The notes under the pieces: model-generated
Database searches by the model: none
Told to the model about the DNA's origin: nothing
Seen by the model: only the letters and a program-made list of their open reading frames with translations
Assembly: GCF_000238775.2 (NCBI RefSeq)
Contig: NZ_AFEJ02000001.1
Coordinates: 4,340,001 to 4,404,000, forward strand
Direction: 5' to 3'
Source of the DNA: Acaryochloris sp. CCMEE 5410
GTDB lineage: Bacteria > Cyanobacteriota > Cyanobacteriia > Thermosynechococcales > Thermosynechococcaceae
Length of the DNA: 64,000 bases
Part shown: positions 1 through 7,703 of the stretch, piece after piece
Numbering within the stretch: position 1 is the first letter of the stretch
How the letters are laid out: each line of letters opens with the position of its first letter
Position numbers and translations under genes: made by a program

Positions 1-410
1 TAGGCAGCGGCTGGAGCGAAAATGTCTCTGCCATGAAAGGTATTGCTAGGTTGGGTGGAATACCAATATTGGCTGTTGGTTAGTTCTACGGCTGAGATCG
101 CATCCTCATACTGCAGAACATGGCTAAATAGACCATTGTCAGGGCCAATCAGTATGCCTGAAGGCATTTGGATCGCAATGGCTCGTCGATGGCTGCCCAC
201 GCCTGGATCAACGACGGCAACATGAATCGTACCTGGTGGGAAATGTGGATAGGCATTGCCGAGTTGGAAGCTGCCAAGGGCAATATTTTGAGGGGGGATT
301 TGATGGGTTAAATCAATGACATGAGCCTGGGGATGAATGCCAGCGATAACCCCTTTCATAACGCCGACATAAATATCTTCTAGGCCAAAATCCGTAAGGA
401 GTGTAATCAT
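1..410 (-). CDS. SAM hydrolase (adenosine-forming, DUF62 family), C-terminus cut by window edge
   Basis: The protein starts MITLLTDFG and continues with a conserved Asp-rich N-terminal domain (DFGLEDIYVGVMKGVI, then VVDPGVGS and IGPDNGLF, then FHGRDIFAPAAA). These are hallmarks of the DUF62/SAM-hydroxide adenosyltransferase family, which cleaves S-adenosylmethionine to adenosine and methionine using an Asp-activated water. About 136 residues are visible, roughly half the usual length; the rest lies left of base 1. The start is taken at the ATG on 408-410 because the family normally begins directly with this beta strand. It lies downstream of rpmA on the same strand but behind a strong terminator, so it probably has its own promoter in the 411-501 gap. 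Confidence 0.88.
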   Translation of the reverse strand, partial: MITLLTDFGLEDIYVGVMKGVIAGIHPQAHVIDLTHQIPPQNIALGSFQLGNAYPHFPPGTIHVAVVDPGVGSHRRAIAIQMPSGILIGPDNGLFSHVLQYEDAISAVELTNSQYWYSTQPSNTFHGRDIFAPAAA

Positions 411-501
411 GGGTGTTGCCAATGGCAAGGGCTGGTTCAGGAGATACAACATGCTCCCTACTAGGATAGGAGAGCCCTGAACGCAGATATATATACAAAA
501 A

Positions 502-530
502 CGAGCTGCTACAGAACAGTTAGCAGCTCG
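502..530 (-). terminator. Rho-independent terminator of rplU-rpmA
   Basis: A perfect 9-bp inverted repeat (CGAGCTGCT / AGCAGCTCG) surrounds an 11-nt loop. Read on the minus strand, the stem is followed at once by TTTTTG. It lies 40 nt beyond the rpmA stop codon and separates the ribosomal protein pair from the SAM hydrolase gene. Confidence 0.85.
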
Positions 531-569
531 TTTATTCAATGCTAAAAGTGCTTTTAATCAAGCGCAATT

Positions 570-824
570 CTATGCAGGATAGACGCTGACTTTTTTGCGG
601 GATTTACCTTTGCGCTCAAAAGTAACAATGCCATCAATCGTGGCAAATAATGTATCGTCACTACCGCGACCGACATTATTGCCAGGATGAACCTTAGTGC
701 CCCGTTGACGAATAATGATGTTGCCTGCCCGAACGACTTCACCGCCGTAACGCTTAACCCCTAAACGCTGAGCGTTAGAGTCCCGTCCGTTGCGGGTACT
801 ACCGGTTCCTTTCTTATGAGCCAT
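570..824 (-). CDS. rpmA: 50S ribosomal protein L27
   Basis: This 84-residue protein starts [16 protein letters not shown] and contains RLGVKRYGG and [13 protein letters not shown], the invariant pattern of bacterial L27. L27 sits near the peptidyl-transferase centre of the large subunit, where its N-terminal tail contacts tRNA. The protein begins directly with MAHKK and has no cleavable N-terminal extension of the Firmicutes type. The gene follows rplU by 50 nt, giving the usual rplU-rpmA operon, and ends at the hairpin on 502-530. Confidence 0.98.
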
Positions 825-874
825 AATGTCCTCGTGAATGCTTTGGGATAAGGTTTGAAATTGGTTGGGAATAA

Positions 875-1285
875 CTAGTCCGCAACGACTTCTGCTTCAA
901 CAGCCACTGCTTCGTCGCTTGCTTTGGATTTCTTGGTCTTTTTGGTGCTTGCTGCCCCAAGAGCCTTACCGTCGAGGTGAATGGCATCCACCATTAAGCG
1001 GGTGAGTTCTTGACGATGCCCCCGTTTCTTCCGGGTTTTCTTTTTGGGCTGCATTTTGTAAACGATAATCTTGCGATCGCGGCGATGTTGCATCACGGTC
1101 ACTTCAATGGTCGCCCCTTTGACTAGGGGTTGGCCAACCGTGGCTTCATTGCCATCATGGACGAGCAAGACTTGGTCGAGGGATAATTTGGTATCTGGAT
1201 CGTCTGCTAGACGATCGACGTCGTAATATCGACCGGGTTCTACTTTTAACTGTTTTCCACCCGTTTCGATAATTGCAAAAGTCAT
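875..1285 (-). CDS. rplU: 50S ribosomal protein L21
   Basis: The N-terminus ([18 protein letters not shown]) and the internal [36 protein letters not shown] region identify L21, an early-assembling large-subunit protein that binds 23S rRNA. At 136 residues it is longer than the roughly 103 residues of E. coli L21. The extra part is a C-terminal tail rich in Lys, Ser, Ala and Val (residues about 110-136), which is common in cyanobacterial L21. A HIP1 octamer lies inside the gene at 1073-1080. It is the first gene of the rplU-rpmA operon. Confidence 0.97.
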
Positions 1286-1449
1286 TTGATTTGAACCTCA
1301 ATAAGCCGTACAGGTATCTGATTCTCTGTTTTTGCTTGAGCATCAGCATTTAGGGCATGGACCTGATCCGAGCTGAACAAAAGTATGCCGAATATCTAGT
1401 ATTCAAAATTTTAGGGTGGATTGTCAACTGTTAATCGCACAGACAACCA

Positions 1450-1872
1450 TCATCCTTCAGAGGGAGATTGAAAGGGCAAAGGTAGACGCTCTGCATGTCC
1501 CCAAAATGCCTCTAAATCATAGTATTCCCGCTGTTCCGGCATCAGTACATGGGAGATAACGTCGCCATAGTCTAGCACAACCCATGTGCCTTCAGCTTTC
1601 CCTTCTTGACGAGCCGGGAGCCTATGGCAATGGTCTTCAGCTGCTTTCTCCATGGACTCTGTAATTGCTCTCACCTGGGTTCGAGAAAAGCCAGTGACGA
1701 TGACGAAGTAATCAGCGATAAAAGAAACATCTGCGACCTGTAGCACCAAAATGTCGCCCCCTTTGCGGTCATCGGCTGCTTCAGCCAAGCATAAAGCCAA
1801 GGTTCGGGCTAAGTCTTGCGATGGTGACAAGGGAGTATTCAGGGTTGGTTGTCCAGAAGAATTAGAAACCAA
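1450..1872 (-). CDS. rsfS: Ribosomal silencing factor RsfS (Iojap/DUF143)
   Basis: The segment DILVLQVADVSFIADYFVIVTGFSRTQ, then WVVLDYGDVISHVL and REYYDLEAFW, is the RsfS/Iojap signature. RsfS binds L14 on the free 50S subunit and blocks joining with 30S, lowering translation during starvation. The first available start is a TTG at 1872 without a clear ribosome-binding site. No ATG occurs before the conserved domain, so the N-terminal 20 or so residues are uncertain. The yqeK gene lies directly upstream on the same strand (stop at 1965), and the yqeK-rsfS pairing is widespread in bacteria, so the two are probably co-transcribed. Confidence 0.93.
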   Translation of the reverse strand: MVSNSSGQPTLNTPLSPSQDLARTLALCLAEAADDRKGGDILVLQVADVSFIADYFVIVTGFSRTQVRAITESMEKAAEDHCHRLPARQEGKAEGTWVVLDYGDVISHVLMPEQREYYDLEAFWGHAERLPLPFQSPSEG

Positions 1873-1964
1873 AAGTTTGAAAAGGTATAGAGCTATTCTC
1901 TACACCTTAACTTAGGAAATTTGAGTTGTATGTCAAGATTGCTGAACCTCAATTGGATGTGTCT

Positions 1965-2567
1965 TTAAGATTGAAGTTCTAACCATGCCCAATTGCGAGT
2001 CAGCACCATGCGGGGGTGAATCAGACGCTGGGTTTTGACAAGGTGTTTTAGAGTAAGGTCACAGACGAGTGCAACGGCATGGTGAAGATTTTGGTAACTC
2101 ATCTCGCGGGCTGCCTGGACTTTGGGCCGATCGCCCCGTCCTGGCTCTAAGCTGTCGGCCAGAAAGACCACGCAGCTTAAATCGCTCATCTGAGGTTGTC
2201 CAAGGGTATGGTTGCTGATGGCAGCTAGAATTTCAGTATCCGTAATACCAAAGGTTTCTTGAGCCACTACGGCGCTGACTTGGGCATGTAACAAGTGAGG
2301 ATTGGCTTCATCCACAGGATCGGTGGGGAGTTGGTGCTTTTGGGCGAGTGCCAAGAGTTGTGCGGGCGGAAAATATTTGGCTAAATCATGCATCAGACCG
2401 GCCCTGGCAGCTTGCTCCTGATCGAGCTGATGTCGCTGAGCCAAGTCTCGGGCCATGGATTCGACTCTCAGAATATGTTGAATGCGAATCTCGGGGACAT
2501 TCTCTTTAAGCCATTGGAGAACAGTATCTCTGGCCCAAGGAGCTAGATCAGGTTGCACAGATGTCAT
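1965..2567 (-). CDS. yqeK: YqeK-type HD-domain diadenosine tetraphosphatase
   Basis: The protein carries HILRVESMARDLAQRH, then AGLMHDLAKYF (the HD metal-binding motif), then NPHLLHAQVSAVVAQE and AISNHTLGQPQMSDL, then VVFLADSLEPGR. This order of His and Asp ligands matches YqeK, an HD-superfamily enzyme that hydrolyses Ap4A symmetrically to ADP. The ATG at 2567 is chosen; an in-frame TTG at 2594 would add nine residues. The gene precedes rsfS, a conserved bacterial pairing. It is about 200 residues long, normal for the family. Confidence 0.9.
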   Translation of the reverse strand: MTSVQPDLAPWARDTVLQWLKENVPEIRIQHILRVESMARDLAQRHQLDQEQAARAGLMHDLAKYFPPAQLLALAQKHQLPTDPVDEANPHLLHAQVSAVVAQETFGITDTEILAAISNHTLGQPQMSDLSCVVFLADSLEPGRGDRPKVQAAREMSYQNLHHAVALVCDLTLKHLVKTQRLIHPRMVLTRNWAWLELQS

Positions 2568-2683
2568 GGGATCAAAATCAATGGCGTATATCAAACTTGA
2601 TGCAGGAATGATGCTGACGGACCCAGTAGGACTCCCAGCCCCTTGCCGTTCTCAAATCCTAACTGGAAAAGAAGTCTATAGCG

Positions 2684-2711
2684 AAAAAGCCTTGGCAGTT
2701 CTACCAAGGCT
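2684..2711 (-). terminator. Terminator downstream of the COP23 gene
   Basis: AGCCTTGG (2688-2695) pairs with CCAAGGCT (2704-2711) over an 8-nt loop. On the minus strand the stem runs straight into TTTTTCG. It lies about 70 nt beyond the stop codon of the COP23 gene. Confidence 0.75.
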
Positions 2712-2779
2712 AGTCAAGTATTAAGAGAGACCAATGGTTTAGGGAGACTCCCCCTCAAGCCACAGCAATTTTGGGCAGT

Positions 2780-3607
2780 CTAACGGAATTGATCGGGTTG
2801 TAGTTTTAATCCTTTGCTGCTGTTGCGGGTCCGATTTTGCTGTTTGGTGATGGGAACGCCTTTACGGAAGGCTTTGCCGGTGCCGCCATCTGCGGGGTCG
2901 AGATGAGGTCTGAGATTCATCCCTGCCGTAAATTGGGTACCGTTTTGGGAACGATTCCGTTTGCCAAAAAGAGAGCGACCAATATTGACGATTTGCCCCA
3001 GGGAATCGTTGCCGCCATTGCCGACAAACGTATTGACGCCTTGAGTGGTTTGGCCACTGTTGGCAACCGTCAGGTTATCAAAAACAGCGTTGCGCGTGGT
3101 GGTGGCATCTTGTCCCGGTGGAACTGTGAACACGATGCGGCAGCTTGGATCGGCTTCAGATGTTGCACAAACGGTGTTGTAGCCATTCTCAGTGCCTGTT
3201 TGGAGTTCCAGCAAGCCGTCTGGGCGATATTCTTCTAAGCGTCGAGCAATTTCTTGACACCGCAGTTCGGGGGTCCAACCGCCTCCCATTTCAGCGGGGA
3301 CGGCCCAGGCAAAGGCTTCGTTGGGACGACTTTTGGGGTTATACATGACGGTATAGTCACCGCTAGTATATTGGCAGAAAAAGCGAGTGCTGGAGGTTAT
3401 ATCTGGAGTGTCAGTGCGGATATCTGCATCTGGATTGTCGGGATCGACTCGCCCGCTGGTGTCGGGATCAACTTCAGGGATATCATCGACTGAGCTGTCT
3501 TGAGCCAGACTGGGATTGAAACCTGTACTGAGAATTGCGATCGCAATCCCCAAACTAGAGTGGGCTGCGATGCGAATTGCGCGTTGATCAACCCTCAAAG
3601 TCGCCAT
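2780..3607 (-). CDS. Secreted COP23-domain protein
   Basis: After a signal peptide (hydrophobic LGIAIAILSTGF, likely cleavage after SLA) comes an acidic linker. The domain that follows begins STRFFCQYTSGDYTVMYNPKS and contains FAWAVP, WTPELRCQEIARRLEEY, YNTVCAT and SCRIVFTVPPGQD. This is the COP23 fold, named after the circadian-oscillating 23-kDa protein of the cyanobacterium Cyanothece; its biochemical role is unknown. Four Cys residues in the domain could form disulfides outside the cytoplasm. The C-terminal 70 residues are basic and Asn/Gly-rich. The ATG at 3607 is preferred over a TTG at 3622 because a GAGG element lies at a suitable distance before it. Confidence 0.82.
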   Translation of the reverse strand: MATLRVDQRAIRIAAHSSLGIAIAILSTGFNPSLAQDSSVDDIPEVDPDTSGRVDPDNPDADIRTDTPDITSSTRFFCQYTSGDYTVMYNPKSRPNEAFAWAVPAEMGGGWTPELRCQEIARRLEEYRPDGLLELQTGTENGYNTVCATSEADPSCRIVFTVPPGQDATTTRNAVFDNLTVANSGQTTQGVNTFVGNGGNDSLGQIVNIGRSLFGKRNRSQNGTQFTAGMNLRPHLDPADGGTGKAFRKGVPITKQQNRTRNSSKGLKLQPDQFR

Positions 3608-3865
3608 AGGAGTGCACCTCAAAATTCCTTAAAACAAGGACATCCAGATCCTCTGGAGCCCGAAAACACGAATGTGGGTAATCTGAGTCAATAGGATGAC
3701 AACATTGATTCAGATTTTTTAGTAAAAACTGATATATCCCGTAATGACCATCGGATGATGACAATGTTCCACCGAACGCCAGGGAATGTCACAAAACTTT
3801 ATTAATTATTGTAATTGTCGTATACTTCATAACGATGATCCCACCGGAGCAAGGATAGCCCTTAC

Positions 3866-4816
3866 ATGACAGCAAAGGTCACGCCCAAGTCGGTTCCATT
3901 TCATTTTCTCGGCCCGCCTGGGGCATTCAATCCAACCCTGCTGTTGTTCTTCGGTGCATTGGCGTTGCTGCTGGGGTCCACCTACGCTCATTACCAGCTG
4001 TCTTTACCCGGTTGGTGTACGTTCGTGGCGAATACCTTAGCGCTGCACTTTGCAGGCACTGTGATTCATGATGCTTGCCATAAGGTGGCCCATCAAAATC
4101 GCATCGTGAATGCTGCTTTAGGTCATGGCAGTGCATTGATCTTGGGGTTTGCGTTTCCGGTATTTACGCGAGTCCATCTTCAGCACCATGCTGCCGTCAA
4201 CGACCCTGACAATGATCCCGATCATTATGTGTCGACGGGCGGTCCGCTATGGTTGATTGCCCCTCGCTTCTTCTATCATGAAGTCTTTTTTTTCAGACGT
4301 CGTCTTTGGCGCAAGTTTGAGCTGCTGGAGTGGTTCTTAAGCCGCCTATACCTGGTCACCCTAATTGTTTGTGCCTGTAAATTCGACTTTATTCACTACG
4401 TATTGAATTTTTGGTTTGTACCGGCACTGATTGTGGGGACCACTCTAGGATTCTTTTTTGACTATTTCCCCCATCGCCCATTTCATGAGCGCAACAGATG
4501 GCGTAATGCCCGTGTTTATGCCAACCCCGTCTTGAACGTTTTAATCTTGGGGCAAAACTATCATCTGATTCATCACCTATGGCCTTCTATTCCTTGGTAT
4601 AAGTGTGAACCTGCCTATCACGCAGTCAAACCTCTATTGGATGAAAAGAACTGCCACCAGCGAATTGGCATTTTCCAGCGCAAAGGATTTCTTGGATTTG
4701 TCTATGATTTCTTCTTAGGTGTTCGCTTTGAACATACGGTTTCGACAGAAGCCCTCGAAGAAATGATTGGCGTTAACTCGACAGAACCAGAACTTCAGTT
4801 AGTTGAATCAGTTTAG
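3866..4816 (+). CDS. crtR: Beta-carotene hydroxylase CrtR
   Basis: This 316-residue membrane protein of the fatty-acid-desaturase superfamily has the expected histidine clusters for a di-iron centre: HDACHK, HLQHHAAVND and NYHLIHHLWP. Together with FFFDYFPHRPFHE these match cyanobacterial CrtR, which adds 3-hydroxyl groups to the beta-ionone rings of beta-carotene to make zeaxanthin. Several hydrophobic segments (for example LLLFFGALALLLGSTYAHY) are membrane helices. An AAGGA element stands about 10 nt before the ATG. It stands alone, converging with the AI-2E-family gene only 10 nt away. The crtQ gene at 61.6 kb is the other carotenoid gene in the window. Confidence 0.93.
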   Translation: MTAKVTPKSVPFHFLGPPGAFNPTLLLFFGALALLLGSTYAHYQLSLPGWCTFVANTLALHFAGTVIHDACHKVAHQNRIVNAALGHGSALILGFAFPVFTRVHLQHHAAVNDPDNDPDHYVSTGGPLWLIAPRFFYHEVFFFRRRLWRKFELLEWFLSRLYLVTLIVCACKFDFIHYVLNFWFVPALIVGTTLGFFFDYFPHRPFHERNRWRNARVYANPVLNVLILGQNYHLIHHLWPSIPWYKCEPAYHAVKPLLDEKNCHQRIGIFQRKGFLGFVYDFFLGVRFEHTVSTEALEEMIGVNSTEPELQLVESV

Positions 4817-4826
4817 TTATGTAGCC

Positions 4827-5882
4827 CTAAGACACTTTAGAAAAGTCGTTATCATCATCTTCTGTGTCATTATCCATCAGGCTCAGCAAAACCCCAGCAA
4901 TGGGGATGGATAGGAATAAACCGACGAGGCCTGATAAACGTGAGCCGATCAGTAGCGCAAAGAACAATACGACTGGATTCATTTGTAATGAATTCTGCAT
5001 GACTCGGGGCATCAGAATATTTTCTTCAATTTGTTGCAGAACAATACAAGCGATGAGCACCTGCATGGCTCTCCATAACCCTTGAGGCAAGAGAATCAAA
5101 GAGATTAAGCCGATCCCAATGGTCGCTCCGATGCCTGGAATCATATCGAAGATACCCGCAACCACTGCCAAAATGAGCGGTACGGGGACGCTTAGACTCA
5201 AAAAGACGAAAAAACTGGAGACTGCAAAAAATAACGCCAATAAGAAGCGTCCCCAGAAAAACCCTAAGAAATTCCGTTTCATCGCTAGGGTAAATCGGGT
5301 CCGAGACGCTTTGGGGAGTCCCCTGAGTAACCATTTCCAAATGCGCCCACCATCTAACAGCATGAAGAAACTGACGACCGCTACTAGAATAAGGTCGATT
5401 AGATTGTTAACGATGCCTTGAATGACCCCGACACTAGACCCAATACTTTCAATCACCTGGTCTCGAAATTTGGCTTCGATAGCCCCAAAGTCAATTTGGA
5501 CATCGCGTGCCGCCAGCATCTGTTCAACTTGGCGACTTAACTGTTCCATGGCGTTCAAAAATTCAGTCACACTATTGACCAGCTCTTGTCCTTGAGAGAG
5601 GACGGCAAACAGAACTGTGATCAGGAGGCCAAACAGCAGCAGTAATCCCACCATAAAGACGACGGTAGCGGCAACGCCGTGGGGGAGAAACCGCTTCAGC
5701 CATTGGGTGGGATAGTTGAGGAGAAAGGCCAGAATGGCGGCAAATATAAAAATCAGTAAAATGCTTTGAAAATAGGCAAATACTTGAAGGGTGGCCCAAC
5801 TTGAAGCAAATAAAAGCAAAAAACGAATGAGAACAGAGTTCGTCAAGCGATTTAAAAAGTATTTGCGGTAAGGAGCAGGCAT
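4827..5882 (-). CDS. AI-2E family transporter (UPF0118/PerM-like) membrane protein
   Basis: The 351-residue protein has about eight hydrophobic segments and the family signature GIFDMIPGIGATIG, followed by QQIEENILMPRVMQ and NPVVLFFALLIGSRLSGLVGLFLSIP. Members include YdiK, PerM and TqsA, implicated in efflux or transport of small molecules, but substrates are mostly unknown, so no specific function is assigned. A central soluble, partly coiled segment (QELVNSVTEFLNAMEQLSRQ onward) lies between the membrane blocks, as is normal. The C-terminus is acidic (DNDTEDDDNDF). It is a single gene converging on crtR. Confidence 0.88.
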   Translation of the reverse strand: MPAPYRKYFLNRLTNSVLIRFLLLFASSWATLQVFAYFQSILLIFIFAAILAFLLNYPTQWLKRFLPHGVAATVVFMVGLLLLFGLLITVLFAVLSQGQELVNSVTEFLNAMEQLSRQVEQMLAARDVQIDFGAIEAKFRDQVIESIGSSVGVIQGIVNNLIDLILVAVVSFFMLLDGGRIWKWLLRGLPKASRTRFTLAMKRNFLGFFWGRFLLALFFAVSSFFVFLSLSVPVPLILAVVAGIFDMIPGIGATIGIGLISLILLPQGLWRAMQVLIACIVLQQIEENILMPRVMQNSLQMNPVVLFFALLIGSRLSGLVGLFLSIPIAGVLLSLMDNDTEDDDNDFSKVS

Positions 5883-5964
5883 AGAGACCAGAGGATAACC
5901 TACTCAACTATTGCATGCTCGGCTGAGCAGTCGCTTAATCTTATATAAAAGCCATAGATTGCTT

Positions 5965-6822
5965 CTAAGACGTTTCCATGTTCAAGATGGACTGTAAGCC
6001 TTCTCGGTACGAGGGGTGGAGTAGCTGTATACCCAGGTCTGTTTTAATTTTGGAGTTGCTGACGCGGCGACATTCTTGCCAAAAAGAATGGGCCATGGGA
6101 CTCATCTGAGCATCTTCATAGGCCACAACAGCTGGGGGCTGAATCCCCAGTAATCGGCTGCCTTCTTCAATTAAAGTACTGGGTTCAGAGGGGAGATCGT
6201 CGGCAACGTTATAAATAGAGCCAGGCTGGGGGTTCAGCATGGACTGATAGACGGTCTGGACGATGTCATCTACATGAATTCGACTGAAGACATGGCCAGG
6301 TTTGAAGATATTGCGGGCAGTCCCCTTTTCGAGGCGATCCAAAATACTCCGACCGGGACCGTAGATACCTGGTAGACGGAAGATGTGAGTGGGTAATGCA
6401 GACTGTAAAAACTGGGTTTCAGCATGGACACGATTTTGCGATCGCACCGACTGGGGCTGGACAGAACTCTCTTCATCCACCCATGCCCCTTGGGAATCCC
6501 CATAGACACCCGTTGTAGACAGGTAGCCAAACCATTGCAAAGGCAGCTTTTCTAGGGTTGATAGTAGGTGTACAGCGACGGGATCATTGCCCTGTTGATC
6601 GGGGGGAATACTACTCAAGACATGGGTGACTCCCTCATAGGCAGCAGCAGGGGGTAAGACAGGATCGGTATCAAGATCATGGGCAAACGGAAACGCAGAT
6701 AGTCCTGGAATGTCACCGCTGCGATTGGTAACATGTACCCGAATGTTGTCCTGGGTCAGCCGGTCCACTAATCGCAGCCCGGTATAGCCACAACCGAGAA
6801 TTAACACTTTCATATCAGTCAT
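5965..6822 (-). CDS. NAD-dependent epimerase/dehydratase-family (extended SDR) protein
   Basis: The N-terminus MKVLILGCGYTGLRLVDRL holds a Rossmann GxGxxG motif. LSTTGVYGDSQGAWVDEES carries the SDR Ser/Tyr region but reads TGVYG followed by no YxxxK, so the catalytic triad looks altered. Later RLPGIYGPGRSILDRL and HVDDIVQ are typical of the extended family, close to YeeZ-like proteins. Length (285 residues) is usual. The substrate is not predictable. An in-frame second ATG (residue 4, MKVLIL) could be the real start. It is a single gene on the minus strand between the AI-2E-family gene and the plus-strand ComFB gene. Confidence 0.75.
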   Translation of the reverse strand: MTDMKVLILGCGYTGLRLVDRLTQDNIRVHVTNRSGDIPGLSAFPFAHDLDTDPVLPPAAAYEGVTHVLSSIPPDQQGNDPVAVHLLSTLEKLPLQWFGYLSTTGVYGDSQGAWVDEESSVQPQSVRSQNRVHAETQFLQSALPTHIFRLPGIYGPGRSILDRLEKGTARNIFKPGHVFSRIHVDDIVQTVYQSMLNPQPGSIYNVADDLPSEPSTLIEEGSRLLGIQPPAVVAYEDAQMSPMAHSFWQECRRVSNSKIKTDLGIQLLHPSYREGLQSILNMETS

Positions 6823-7031
6823 AGATGCTTGCTGGTGGGGAGACGACGATCTGTGTAGCCAATGGTATGAGAGATGGAAACTGTGCCTTTAGGCAGCGAC
6901 TTTCAGCCCTGCCATGCCAACCATAGACTTTTTTTCGCAAAAATCATCTCTTTGATTTAAACATTGCTTTGTGTTTGTGTAAAAAACTGGGCAGACTAAG
7001 AGCAAGACTTCAACTAGAACTTGCACAGAAG

Positions 7032-7589
7032 ATGACTGCAACGATGACTATTGGTGAAATTGTTGAACAGGCAATGAGAAACGGCTATCTGACTCCAACC
7101 ATGGAAGCAGAAGTGGGCCGGATCTGTGATAATGCCTCCGAGCTGGCTGTTGAAGAATATCAATCCCTCGATCGATTGATGGGGGCTCTGCTCACGGGCC
7201 AAGTGGTGGCGGTGCCTCGCAAACAGTTCATTAATGTCATGGAAGAACTGGTGCTGACTGAAGCGATAACCCGCGTGTCCAAGATTGAAGCAACGAGCAA
7301 TCACACCTTGGACTTGGGCGATATTGCGGCCTATGCCCTCAATCGATTGCCACCCCTCTATGCCACAACGGAAGAAGGGGCAAACTATCAGCGTCAGCGA
7401 GCCAGACAAGAGCTGCTCGATCTGATTATTCAGCAAGTTGAAACCGCAATTTCCCGCAACCTGGATCAGCCGGACTTCTATCCTGATCGTCATGCGCTAG
7501 AGTCTGATCACCAAAAAGATTTACTGGGTCAAGTCAGCTCGTTGCTGCAAGCTTATGCCCCTGATTATGAGCAGCCTGTCAAAAGCTAA
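7032..7589 (+). CDS. ComFB-domain protein (late competence development family)
   Basis: The core matches the ComFB fold: VMEELVLTEAITRV, then DLGDIAAYALNRLPPLYATTEEG, then RQELLDLIIQQVETAI. ComFB is named after the middle gene of the Bacillus comF operon. In cyanobacteria, ComFB-domain proteins have been reported to bind cyclic dinucleotides (CdgR in Anabaena binds c-di-GMP), so a second-messenger receptor role is plausible but inferred. The start is placed at ATG 7032 (MTATMTIGEI); an upstream TTG at 6969 would add a basic 21-residue stretch without a convincing binding site. The C-terminal 30 residues are polar and probably flexible. It is a single gene 114 nt before cimA. Confidence 0.8.
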   Translation: MTATMTIGEIVEQAMRNGYLTPTMEAEVGRICDNASELAVEEYQSLDRLMGALLTGQVVAVPRKQFINVMEELVLTEAITRVSKIEATSNHTLDLGDIAAYALNRLPPLYATTEEGANYQRQRARQELLDLIIQQVETAISRNLDQPDFYPDRHALESDHQKDLLGQVSSLLQAYAPDYEQPVKS

Positions 7590-7703
7590 ATAAAGATTGC
7601 TTTCAGGATTATGCGGCCTTTCCCTGATACGCTGAGGCTCTAGAATTAATCAATCAGATTCTAGCTTGAGCTTAAAATCAGCAGTTTTGGCCTATCTCTG
7701 TCC

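Noticed and set aside
313-498. 61-codon minus-strand frame before the SAM hydrolase
   Set aside because: It overlaps the conserved start of the SAM hydrolase in another frame and has no supporting features.
7014-7493. 159-codon minus-strand frame opposite the ComFB gene
   Set aside because: The plus strand encodes a conserved ComFB domain in the same place; the opposite frame has no family features.
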